Below, piece by piece: positions 33,643-41,876 of a stretch of DNA of 64,000 nucleotides. Under the pieces are notes generated by a model that had not been told where the DNA came from, did no database searches, and worked only from the letters and a program-made list of their open reading frames with translations. The DNA comes from Bacteroidales bacterium. GTDB taxonomy: Bacteria; Bacteroidota; Bacteroidia; Bacteroidales; UBA10428. Positions within the stretch are counted from its first letter, which is position 1; every line of letters starts with the position of its first letter. The translations under genes were made by a program, and so were the position numbers. The DNA lies in NCBI GenBank assembly GCA_016929525.1, contig JAFGIP010000117.1, positions 78,304-142,303 of the forward strand. The letters are read 5' to 3'.

Positions 33643-34449
33643 ATGAAGGATAAAGTAGTTATCGTTACAGGAGCATCATCCGGTATTGGTTTGGCATGTG
33701 CAAAAGCCTTTTTCGCTTTAAATGCAAAGGTGGTAATTGCATCGAGATCTGAAGATAAACTAAAGCAGATTGCTGAAGAACTAGATAGCACAGGAGAAAA
33801 TTGTCTGGTAGTGAAAACGGATGTTGTTGTTGAGGAAGATTGTAAAAATCTTATTGAAAATACTGTCAGAAAATTTGGAAAAATTGATATACTTATCAAT
33901 AATGCAGGTATTTCAATGAGGGCGCTTTTAGATGAGGTTGAAATCTGCGTACTTAAGAAAGTTATGGACGTTAATTTCTGGGGAACGGTTTATTGTACAA
34001 AATATGCATTACCATATATTCAAAAAACGAAAGGAATAATTGTAGGAATTAGCTCCATTGCAGGGTTTCACGGATTGCCCGGTCGAACAGCATATTCTGC
34101 TTCAAAATTTGCTATGCATGGTTTTATGGAAAGTATCAGGATTGAAAATTTTAAAAAAGGTGTTCATGTTTTAATACTTGCTGCCGGTTTTACTGCTACA
34201 AACATAAGAAAACGTGCACTTGATGCACATGGAAATGAACAAGGTGAAACTCCCCGTAATGAAGAAAAATTAACTTCTCCCGAAATAGTTGCTAAGAACC
34301 TGATTCGCTCCATTAAGAAAAGAAAACGTACCCGTATAATGACAATTGAAGGCCAACTGATGGTACTGTTTCAGCGAATTGTTCCATTACTGACTGATCT
34401 GGTTATTTTTAATAAATTCAAAAAGGAACCGAACTCACCTATAAGATAA
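33643..34449 (+). CDS. Short-chain dehydrogenase/reductase (SDR)
   Basis: This NAD(P)-dependent oxidoreductase of 268 residues has the cofactor loop 'TGASSGIG' at residues 9-16, 'NNAGIS' strand 4, catalytic Ser in 'VGISSIAG' and 'YSASKFA' with the Tyr/Lys pair. I place the start at the ATG at 33643, which puts the Rossmann loop at the usual distance from the N-terminus. An upstream TTG (33613) would add ten residues of non-family sequence. It is followed after 5 bp by a thioesterase gene, so the two probably share a transcript and perhaps a lipid-related pathway. The basic C-terminal part ('IKKRKRTRIMTIEGQLMVLFQRI') is typical of the membrane-associated SDR subgroup. Substrate unknown. Confidence 0.85.
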   Translation: MKDKVVIVTGASSGIGLACAKAFFALNAKVVIASRSEDKLKQIAEELDSTGENCLVVKTDVVVEEDCKNLIENTVRKFGKIDILINNAGISMRALLDEVEICVLKKVMDVNFWGTVYCTKYALPYIQKTKGIIVGISSIAGFHGLPGRTAYSASKFAMHGFMESIRIENFKKGVHVLILAAGFTATNIRKRALDAHGNEQGETPRNEEKLTSPEIVAKNLIRSIKKRKRTRIMTIEGQLMVLFQRIVPLLTDLVIFNKFKKEPNSPIR

Positions 34450-34454
34450 GTTTC

Positions 34455-34859
34455 ATGATCATTGCTAAATCAAAAATCAGGGTGCGATATGGAGAAGTTG
34501 ACCAGATGGGTTATCTGCACCATGGTAATTATGCACTTTATCTTGAAGAGGCAAGGACAACTTTATTGCGTGAGCTTGGGCTTTCATATAAAAAAATGGA
34601 AGAGGAAGGTATATTATTGCCTGTCAAAGAAATGGAGATACGTTATATTTTACCTGTTGTTTATGATGAAGAAGTTACTGTAAAAACTATGCTGATTAAC
34701 ATACCCGGTGCACGTCTTGATTTTAAATATGAGATTCTGAATTCAGAAAATGAAATAGTATGTAAAGCAATTACAACTCTTGTTTTTATTGAAGCCGCAA
34801 CACGTCGTCCTATTCGTGCACCCGGGTATCTTATTGAGAAAATACAGGAAAATTTTTAA
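34455..34859 (+). CDS. Acyl-CoA thioesterase, hot-dog fold (YbgC/4HBT type)
   Basis: This 134-residue protein has the 4-hydroxybenzoyl-CoA thioesterase fold. The active-site segment is 'VRYGEVDQMGYLHHGNYALYLEEAR', with D16 and the HH pair at 22-23 followed by the long helix. The second part, 'VYDEEVTVKTMLINIPGARLDFKYEI', is the typical antiparallel sheet. It hydrolyses acyl-CoA thioesters in the cytoplasm. The specific acyl group is not predictable. It is translationally close (5 bp) to the upstream SDR gene. Full family length. Confidence 0.88.
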   Translation: MIIAKSKIRVRYGEVDQMGYLHHGNYALYLEEARTTLLRELGLSYKKMEEEGILLPVKEMEIRYILPVVYDEEVTVKTMLINIPGARLDFKYEILNSENEIVCKAITTLVFIEAATRRPIRAPGYLIEKIQENF

Positions 34860-35003
34860 GTAAGGTGAACTATTAATTTCTGACTGATTATAAACGTCGT
34901 ATATCAGGTGATATGTCATTTATATTTTTTGCAAAGTAATGGATTAATCAATTTCAGTAGTACTTATTTTAGACTAATTTTGCTTTGAAATGGTGTGAGT
35001 TTA

Positions 35004-37205
35004 ATGGCAGATTTGAAACAAAATATAGATAAGAAGCAACTGGAGTCATATAAAAGCCTTTTAACAAATCTGGTTGAACAAAAAGGAACAAAAACCACAG
35101 GTGCAATTGATAAAGCTTTTGATACCCTTATTCAGAAGCGTTCAAATGATAAGACATTTTATGGGAAAAGTCTTGTTGTATCAGTTTTGAATAGTGCGGT
35201 AGTCGCAGTAAATGAGATTGGTCTGGGGAAGTCTTCAGTAATTAGTTTGTTTTTATATTATGCATTTGAAAAGGAAGGATTTGATGCACAGAAGATTAAA
35301 ACAGAATATGATGAAACTGTATGGTTAATTACCGAGGGCTTGACGAAGATTTCAAAGATAAACGAAAAAACTTCCTCTTCGCAAGCTGAAAATTTCCGCA
35401 GACTCTTATTAAATCTGGCAAAAGATGTACGCGTTATCCTTATTAGACTTGCAGAACAATCTTACCTTATGAGGCAAATGAACCTGATGGCTCAGGAGGA
35501 ACAGGTAAGGATAGCATCGGAAGCGATGTTTCTGTACGCTCCATTGGCACATAGGCTTGGATTGTATCTTATTAAATCGGAAATGGAAGATCTGTCGCTG
35601 AAATTTACCAACAGGGATACATATAATATGATAGCCAGGAAACTGGCTACTACTATGAAAGCCCGTAAAGTATTTATTGAAGAATTTATTGGCCCGATTG
35701 GAAAAGAACTTAAAAAGCAGGGTTTTGAATTTGAGATGAAAGGAAGGCCAAAATCTATTCATTCTATTTGGAATAAGATGAAGCGTAAGGGTGTCGAGTT
35801 CGAAGATATTTATGATCTATTTGCTATCCGGATAATTCTTAAAAGTGAACTTAAAAATGAAAAAGCTGATTGCTGGCAGGTTTACTCGGCAGTTACCGAT
35901 ATTTTTCAACCCAACCCTTTGCGTCTGCGTGACTGGATATCAGTCCCGAAAACAAATGGATATGAATCGCTGCACACAACAGTTATTGGGCCGGGAGGAA
36001 GATGGGTAGAAGTACAGATACGTTCGGAAAGGATGAATGAAATTGCAGAAAAAGGAGTAGCCGCCCATTGGAAATATAAAGGTCTGGAAGGAGAACAAGG
36101 GATCGATGAATGGCTGGCAAAAATAAGGGATGTGCTGGAAACCCCTGAACCTGATGTAAATAATTTTATTGACGATTTCAAGCTTAGTCTTTATTCAAAA
36201 GAAATTTTTGCCTTTACTCCTAAAGGAGATCTTCGAAAATTTCCGGAAGGAGCAACAGTACTCGATTTTGCCTATGATATACATACCGATGTCGGAGCAA
36301 CCTGCACGGGCGCCAGGGTTAATGGTAGAAATGTTCCGATAAGATATCGTTTACAAAATGGTGATAAGGTTGAAATACAAACCTCGAAAAACCAAATGCC
36401 AAAACTGGATTGGCTGAATTTTGCAGTAACTACTAAAGCACAGAAAAAAATTCGCCAAAGATTAAATGAGGATAAGGTAAAAGAGGCAGAAATTGGCAAA
36501 GAAATAATCAAAAGAAGATTTAAAAACTGGAAGGTAGAATACTCCGATGATATTATAAGGCGTATTCTGAAAAACTATAGACTACCCAACGCCCAGGAAT
36601 TTTATTGTAATGTGTCAAATGGTAAGATTGAACTTTCAGAGATAAAGGATTTCATAACTTCGGAAGAAGCTATATTTGAAACAGAAACAACATCACTTGA
36701 AGAATTTGAAACAACCCGAAAAGCTCCGGAAAGTGAAAAAACCTCGGAAGACGTCCTTATCATTGACGGAAAGCTAAAAAATATAGATTACAAACTGGCA
36801 AAATGTTGCTCGCCAATAATGGGAGACAGTATTTTCGGATTTGTAACCATTAATGAAGGTATTAAAATTCATCGTACCAATTGTCCTAATGCTGCTCAGA
36901 TGATCGGTAAATATGGTTATAGGGTGGTTAAGGCAAAATGGACCAGTAAAAGTCCTGAATCATTATTCTCAGTTGATATTTCAATTCGGGGTGAAGATGA
37001 TCCGGCTATCTTAAACAGTATTTCCGAGGCACTGGCAAAAGATCTAAAAGTAAGTGTAAGGTCTATATCTTTAAACGCATCGGAGGGTCTAATACAGGGT
37101 ACAATAAGTCTTAAGGTTCGCAATTTGAAACAACTTGACTTTTTATTATCCAGGCTTTCGGCAATTAAGGGTATATACTCCGTACAGCGATTTGAAGGAA
37201 ATTAA
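35004..37205 (+). CDS. relA: RelA-type (p)ppGpp synthetase with degenerate hydrolase domain
   Basis: This RSH-family protein of about 733 residues has: an N-terminal HD-like domain; a (p)ppGpp synthetase domain ('GRPKSIHSIWNKMKRKGVEFEDIYDLFAIRIIL', 'PKTNGYESLHTTVIGPGGRWVEVQIR'); a TGS domain ('FAFTPKGDLRKFPEGATVLDFAY'); a zinc-finger-like region ('KLAKCCSPIMGD'); and a C-terminal ACT domain. In the first domain, the HD motif expected before the acidic pair is replaced by 'LFLYYAFEKEG', and 'KLADRLHNMR' reads 'RLAEQSYLMR', so ppGpp hydrolysis is probably lost. It should make the alarmone in response to amino-acid starvation on the ribosome. The ATG at 35004 is preferred over the GTG at 34995. 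A second, bifunctional RSH is expected elsewhere. Confidence 0.9.
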   Translation: MADLKQNIDKKQLESYKSLLTNLVEQKGTKTTGAIDKAFDTLIQKRSNDKTFYGKSLVVSVLNSAVVAVNEIGLGKSSVISLFLYYAFEKEGFDAQKIKTEYDETVWLITEGLTKISKINEKTSSSQAENFRRLLLNLAKDVRVILIRLAEQSYLMRQMNLMAQEEQVRIASEAMFLYAPLAHRLGLYLIKSEMEDLSLKFTNRDTYNMIARKLATTMKARKVFIEEFIGPIGKELKKQGFEFEMKGRPKSIHSIWNKMKRKGVEFEDIYDLFAIRIILKSELKNEKADCWQVYSAVTDIFQPNPLRLRDWISVPKTNGYESLHTTVIGPGGRWVEVQIRSERMNEIAEKGVAAHWKYKGLEGEQGIDEWLAKIRDVLETPEPDVNNFIDDFKLSLYSKEIFAFTPKGDLRKFPEGATVLDFAYDIHTDVGATCTGARVNGRNVPIRYRLQNGDKVEIQTSKNQMPKLDWLNFAVTTKAQKKIRQRLNEDKVKEAEIGKEIIKRRFKNWKVEYSDDIIRRILKNYRLPNAQEFYCNVSNGKIELSEIKDFITSEEAIFETETTSLEEFETTRKAPESEKTSEDVLIIDGKLKNIDYKLAKCCSPIMGDSIFGFVTINEGIKIHRTNCPNAAQMIGKYGYRVVKAKWTSKSPESLFSVDISIRGEDDPAILNSISEALAKDLKVSVRSISLNASEGLIQGTISLKVRNLKQLDFLLSRLSAIKGIYSVQRFEGN

Positions 37206-37254
37206 CTACAAGATATTTATTGTATATTTACACATTGAAATAATAACCGGTGTC

Positions 37255-37887
37255 ATGAGGGTTACAGCTATACTTTTATTGATTTTTACAGGAATTACAA
37301 CAAACATCAACGGTCAGATAAACGATACGGTTATCGATAATGATCTGATTATAGTTCCGGAAGATAATGGTTATCAAAATGAAATAATTAGCGATACTGA
37401 TAATTTAAAAAAGCTAAAGCCCGGTTTGGAAGTTGGTACATCATTTTCTTTTTCACCAGACAATTATTATGGTCCTTCATATTATGTAGCACCTCATTCT
37501 TCTTTTTTAGTAACGCCACGTTTTATTCTGACTGCCGGATTGGCTTATGAATACTCTCAGATCTATCCTTTGTATTCAGGCGAAAATGACGATATGGAAA
37601 TGCTCCCGATGACAAGAGCGTTTTTATATGCCAGGGGGACTTATTTGCTGTCATCAAGACTGACTATAGGAGCTACTGCCTATAAAGCAATTAACGATGT
37701 TCCGAAACTTACCCGTAATTTGGAAGAAATGAGTAATAATTACCAGGGAATGAGCCTTGATATGCAATATAAAATATCAGATTCATTTTCAGTAGGTTTT
37801 CAGATCCGCATGCAGAACGGATCATATTACTATAACGGTAACAGCATGATCCCGGCTGCCGGATATGTTCCTCTCCGGGGGTTTTAA
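37255..37887 (+). CDS. Secreted hypothetical protein, outer-membrane-like
   Basis: This 210-residue protein begins with a signal peptide at the ATG at 37255 (MRVTAILLLIFTGITTNINGQ). The frame is open upstream into the relA gene, but that part reads as another frame of relA, so the later start is chosen. After a short acidic linker, the mature region has alternating hydrophobic/aromatic strands ('PRFILTAGLAYEYSQ', 'SSRLTIGATAYKAI', 'SFSVGFQIRMQNGSYYY'), suggesting a small outer-membrane or periplasmic beta-structure. I recognise no named family. It follows relA by about 50 bp and may be co-transcribed. Confidence 0.65.
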   Translation: MRVTAILLLIFTGITTNINGQINDTVIDNDLIIVPEDNGYQNEIISDTDNLKKLKPGLEVGTSFSFSPDNYYGPSYYVAPHSSFLVTPRFILTAGLAYEYSQIYPLYSGENDDMEMLPMTRAFLYARGTYLLSSRLTIGATAYKAINDVPKLTRNLEEMSNNYQGMSLDMQYKISDSFSVGFQIRMQNGSYYYNGNSMIPAAGYVPLRGF

Positions 37888-38142
37888 ATATGTTATTTTG
37901 GTAAGGTTTCTCTAAAATTTATGTTCGGTTTCTGATTCATTCGGCAAGTATTTATATTCATGTTTTGTGCAAATGTAATTCAGGTATTTGCTATCGGGTG
38001 ACTATGCAGACAAATTTTCAAAATCACTGGTATTAACACTTGGTGAAGTAAAAACAAGGTTTTCTTCTGTATCAAATATTATCAAAATCTAGATATTCTT
38101 CATATTATTGTCCTCTTATTTCATAAAAGATATTATTACTTT

Positions 38143-39327
38143 ATGAGACGAAATATCTGGCGGTTAGAAGAAAAAATTACTTATAATGGAACTTATTGTG
38201 TTGAAAGTATTGTAAAAAAGTTATCTCAGAAGGTTGGTAAGTTTAATTCGAATATCAGCATATTAAGTATTAGTATATTCCTTAGTCATGACCAGGATGA
38301 ATTTTACGAAGTCAGAAAAAAAATTATCATCAGAATCAAAGATGAGTTTCCTGAAACTCCTGCTCTAAGTGTAATAGCACAAAAAACAACCGGAGGCGAC
38401 GGAATACTTCTGGAAGCAAATGTCATTTATAATTATACTTCTGATATTGCGGTTTCCTATGAAAGCATAAATGATGAGATTTTTTATACGAAAGTAAAAG
38501 CTGTTGATTTTGATGAATATTATTTTTCAGGACTTACTTACAATGGCACTGAATTAAGTATGGAAACCAGAATTGAGAAAGCTCATTCGATATTAAAAAA
38601 TGCATTCAGGAAGGAAGGAATTGGTATGTACGACATTGTCAGACAATGGAATTATGTCGAAGCAATAACAGGTTCGGATAAGACTAAAGAAGATCCGGTA
38701 CAAAACTATCAGGTGCTCAATAATATAAGACATACATATTATAGTGCTTATGAATTTTCCGGAGGATATCCTGCTGCAACAGGAATAGGTATGCATACGG
38801 GTGGTTTTATTCTGGATTGTCTTGCGTTGAAACGAAAAACTGAAAAATTGGTAATTAAACTAGTAAAAAATCCATTACAGTTAAGCGCTTATGAATATTC
38901 GCAAGATGTGCTTAATGGTTCATCTTCCGGGGTAACCGTATGGCATACACCCAAATTTGAAAGGGCAAAAATTGTACAGTGGGCACAGGGATCATATTCC
39001 GTATTAATTTCAGGCACTGCGGCAATTCATAATGAAAAAAGTCTTGCATTAGGAGATGCGGCAGAACAGACCAGAATTACACTGGATAATATTGACAAAC
39101 TGATCGAATCGGCATCCAATATGATTAAGGTTGATCAGGGAAAATCAGTAAACAGGGTGATAAAATATTTAAGAGTGTATATCAGGAATAAAAACGATGT
39201 TGATATTGTAAGTTCAATTTGCAATGCATATTGGAAAGATACAGAACCCGTATACCTCATAGCTGATATTTGTCGTGCCGAACTTCTTGTAGAAATTGAG
39301 GGTATTGTAGATTTAATTCCCATCTAA
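38143..39327 (+). CDS. FkbO/Hyg5-like chorismatase or RidA-fold protein
   Basis: This 394-residue protein has a C-terminal half resembling FkbO/Hyg5-type chorismatases, which hydrolyse chorismate to pyruvate and dihydroxycyclohexadienoate or hydroxybenzoate and share the RidA (YjgF) fold. The supporting blocks are 'FSGGYPAATGIGM', 'NPLQLSAYEYSQDVL', 'TPKFERAKIV', 'YSVLISGTAAIHNEKSLALGDAAEQTRITLDNI' and 'VYLIADICRAELLVEIEGI'. The N-terminal half is less conserved. In this family the products feed ansamycins, aryl polyenes or quinones; here the product is unknown. It is followed after 13 bp by a PPC/DUF296 protein gene, so the two form a likely operon. Simple RidA-like ligand binding is an alternative. 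Confidence 0.6.
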   Translation: MRRNIWRLEEKITYNGTYCVESIVKKLSQKVGKFNSNISILSISIFLSHDQDEFYEVRKKIIIRIKDEFPETPALSVIAQKTTGGDGILLEANVIYNYTSDIAVSYESINDEIFYTKVKAVDFDEYYFSGLTYNGTELSMETRIEKAHSILKNAFRKEGIGMYDIVRQWNYVEAITGSDKTKEDPVQNYQVLNNIRHTYYSAYEFSGGYPAATGIGMHTGGFILDCLALKRKTEKLVIKLVKNPLQLSAYEYSQDVLNGSSSGVTVWHTPKFERAKIVQWAQGSYSVLISGTAAIHNEKSLALGDAAEQTRITLDNIDKLIESASNMIKVDQGKSVNRVIKYLRVYIRNKNDVDIVSSICNAYWKDTEPVYLIADICRAELLVEIEGIVDLIPI

Positions 39328-39340
39328 AATAAAATAGTCT

Positions 39341-39790
39341 ATGAGATATTCTGAAGCTAAAAAGGGAAGAGTATTTATTCTCAGGCTTGAAGACAAGGAA
39401 TTATTGCAGGATAGCATTGAAAGATTTGCATGCGAAAAGCAGATTATGCATGCAGAAATCCAGTTGCTAGGAGGTGTTGATAAGGGGAGTAAACTTATTG
39501 TAGGTCCTGAAAAGGGGAGGAATTCAAAAGTAGTTCCAATGGTTATTACGCTTGATGAAATGCATGAAGCAATTGGTAATGGAACCATAATACCAAATAC
39601 AAGTGGCGAACCCAAACTGCATTGTCATATCTGTTGTGGGAGAGGGGCGAAGACGATTTGCGGAGAAATACGTGAAGGAGTTATTGTTTGGCATGTTATG
39701 GAAGTTATTATCTCTGAAATAACTAATTGCAGTGCTATCAGAAAACGAGATAAGAATCTTGGCTTTGAATTACTCTATCCGGAAAATTAA
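39341..39790 (+). CDS. PPC (DUF296) domain protein
   Basis: This 149-residue single-domain protein has the plants-and-prokaryotes-conserved (PPC) fold. 'GRVFILRLEDKELLQDSIERF' and 'AEIQLLGGVDKGSKLIVGP' form the first half. 'PKLHCHICCGRGAKTICGEIREGVIVWHVMEVIISEI' carries the His-x-His putative metal/ligand site. In plants PPC is fused to AT-hook motifs. Stand-alone bacterial versions form trimers of unknown function and are often labelled DNA-binding without proof. It is probably co-transcribed with the chorismatase-like gene 13 bp upstream. Confidence 0.82.
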   Translation: MRYSEAKKGRVFILRLEDKELLQDSIERFACEKQIMHAEIQLLGGVDKGSKLIVGPEKGRNSKVVPMVITLDEMHEAIGNGTIIPNTSGEPKLHCHICCGRGAKTICGEIREGVIVWHVMEVIISEITNCSAIRKRDKNLGFELLYPEN

Positions 39791-39821
39791 CTCAAATAAT
39801 TTATAAGGTTACTGAAATTGG

Positions 39822-40265
39822 TTATTCAACAAAATTTCCATTCTCATAAAGACCTTCCTGAGATGTACCATCGGCCCAGGTATATTTACCTTTTCCGTGA
39901 AAACGGTTATTCTTAAAGTAACCAGTGTATTTATCTCCATTTGTATAGAAGAAAATGCCGTAACCGTCCTGAATACCATTTTTCCATTCACCCGTATATT
40001 TTGATCCGTCTGCCCATGTGTAGGTTCCCTGACCGTTGAACTGATCGTTTTCCCACATTCCGTCATATTTATCACCAATCGGACTGACTAGTTTTCCTAA
40101 TCCTTCCCGCTTGCTGTCTGCAAAATTACCTTCATACACATAGCCATTATCATAAATATATTTTCCTTGACCATCGATGCATGAACCTGATACACATCCT
40201 GATTCCTGTGAGTGAATTATATTGAATGAACACAGTGCTAACAATATGGTAATGATCTGCTTCAT
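39822..40265 (-). CDS. Secreted MORN-repeat protein
   Basis: This 147-residue protein has a signal peptide (MKQIITILLALCSFNIIHS), a short Cys-containing segment and about five MORN repeats of 23 residues. The repeats follow 'Y.G.F....G.G.....G..Y.G.W' ('YEGNFADSKREGLGKLVSPIGD', 'YDGMWENDQFNGQGTYTWADGS', 'YTGEWKNGIQDGYGIFFYTNGD', 'YTGYFKNNRFHGKGKYTWADGT'). MORN repeats form an extended beta-hairpin solenoid that mediates binding to lipids or proteins. Export implies a periplasmic or surface place. It is a stand-alone gene convergent with the PPC gene (31 bp apart). Confidence 0.85.
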   Translation of the reverse strand: MKQIITILLALCSFNIIHSQESGCVSGSCIDGQGKYIYDNGYVYEGNFADSKREGLGKLVSPIGDKYDGMWENDQFNGQGTYTWADGSKYTGEWKNGIQDGYGIFFYTNGDKYTGYFKNNRFHGKGKYTWADGTSQEGLYENGNFVE

Positions 40266-40326
40266 TTTTTAAATTATTTTTTTCTATATAAAAATAGTAG
40301 AATTACAGATAAACTGTAAATATCAT

Positions 40327-41856
40327 TTATGAAATTATCTTTTGCGCAATTTTCAGGCCATCTGCAGCAGAACTAATAATACCTCCGGCCCATCCGCTGG
40401 CTTCGCCGGCAATATAAAGATTTTCATAGTTGGAATATAAGTGATCAGGATGCCTTTCAGCTTGTATAAGTGCTGATGTTTTACTTTCAAGTCCGAGTAT
40501 GATTCCTGATTCGTAGCCCTTAAGTCTATGACTGAAATCAGTTAATCCGTTTTTTAAAGATTTAATAATGGCATTTGGCAGCAGTTCATTAAAATCAGCT
40601 TCAACTAATTCAAAAGGGTAACTCGATTGAGGTAGTGCTTGTGATGTTTTCCCTGCAATAAAAGACTGAATTGCGGAAGCAGGAGCATTATAGCTGTTTG
40701 TATATCTGAAAAAAGAATTCTCGAGAGCTTCAAGCCAGTCGAGTGCTTCTTCTGCCAAAACTTTTCGCTTAAGAAATCTTTCAATATTAAATCCCGCTAC
40801 TACAGCCGCATTGGCAAATTCATTATCTCTGAGATACCGACTCATACCATTTACAATATTTGTATGCTTAAAAGGTGTTGAAGGGACAACTATTCCTCCC
40901 GGACACATGCAAAAAGAATATACAGGAGTGTCCTTATCCTGGTTAAATGTAAGACGATATTCAGCGGCTTTTATGCCGGGAATCTCAGGAATTCCCCATT
41001 GCGCAACATTTATTATCTCCTGCTTGTGTTCAGCTCTGAATCCCAGAGCAAAATTCTTTGTTTTGAATTTAATGTTATTATTGATTAGAATTCTGTAAGT
41101 ATCATAAGCAGAATGACCTGATGTTACGATAAACTTATCTGCCTCTATTTGTCCCGCAGAAGTATCAATACTTTTAATTTTGTTGTTTTGTATGCTAAGT
41201 CCCGTAAAACGTGTATCAAAGAAAATTTCACATCCAAGGTCAAACAGTTTTTTTCGGATGTTTTTAGAAATTTTAAACAGGTTGTCGCTGCCGAGGTGAG
41301 GATGTGTTAAATAGAAGATTTCAACAGGTGCTCCCGCATCTATAAGGTGATTGTAAATAAAATTTCGTTCCTTTGAAATATTCTTGGTTCTCGAAGTTAG
41401 TTTCCCATCGGAAAAAGTCCCCGCGCCGCCTTCACCATAAGCATAATTATTTGATGGATCAAATACACCTTCTTTTTCAAATCTTAAAATACTTTTTTGT
41501 CGTTTTTCAACAATGCTTCCTCTTTCTATTAAGGAAACCTTACACCCACTCTGCAGCAGATATAATGCTGAAAATATACCTGCCGGTCCCATACCTACAA
41601 TTACTACGTGCAAGTTCTTTTTTTCAGAAGGTACTTCTAATGATTCAATGCATGGTTCTTTTCCTGCTTTTATTTCATCTGAGATAATTCCTAAACAATA
41701 CTGCCAGCAAATATTTTTCTTGTTGCGTGCATCCAGACTTTTCTTTATGATCTGGTAATCAAAATTCTTTATTCCGGTTTTTTTACTGATTTTTTTCCTG
41801 AGTTCCTGGTGGGGATCATGAACTGATAATCGAATATCAATTTTCTTATAGCCCAT
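40327..41856 (-). CDS. FAD-dependent oxidoreductase (HI0933/BaiN-like flavoprotein group)
   Basis: This 509-residue cytoplasmic flavoprotein has a short N-terminal domain (about 1-80) and a Rossmann FAD-binding loop 'VGMGPAG' at 87-93, followed by 'FSALYLLQSGCKVSLIERG'. 'GEGGAGTFSDGKLTSRTKN' is a conserved signature of this family. The C-terminal FAD site is 'LYIAGEASGWAGGIISSAADGLKIAQ'. The protein family is widespread in Bacteroidota and commonly called FAD-binding protein; no reaction is established. It follows the histidine kinase gene after 20 bp on the same strand, so the two are probably one transcript, though a functional link is not obvious. The group name in the call is tentative. 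Confidence 0.82.
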   Translation of the reverse strand: MGYKKIDIRLSVHDPHQELRKKISKKTGIKNFDYQIIKKSLDARNKKNICWQYCLGIISDEIKAGKEPCIESLEVPSEKKNLHVVIVGMGPAGIFSALYLLQSGCKVSLIERGSIVEKRQKSILRFEKEGVFDPSNNYAYGEGGAGTFSDGKLTSRTKNISKERNFIYNHLIDAGAPVEIFYLTHPHLGSDNLFKISKNIRKKLFDLGCEIFFDTRFTGLSIQNNKIKSIDTSAGQIEADKFIVTSGHSAYDTYRILINNNIKFKTKNFALGFRAEHKQEIINVAQWGIPEIPGIKAAEYRLTFNQDKDTPVYSFCMCPGGIVVPSTPFKHTNIVNGMSRYLRDNEFANAAVVAGFNIERFLKRKVLAEEALDWLEALENSFFRYTNSYNAPASAIQSFIAGKTSQALPQSSYPFELVEADFNELLPNAIIKSLKNGLTDFSHRLKGYESGIILGLESKTSALIQAERHPDHLYSNYENLYIAGEASGWAGGIISSAADGLKIAQKIIS

Positions 41857-41876
41857 AGAATAGCTGCCTGCAGATA

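Noticed and set aside
37135..37254. N-terminal extension of the secreted protein gene into relA
   Set aside because: The first 40 codons lie in another frame of the relA 3' end, and a clean signal peptide begins at the ATG at 37255.
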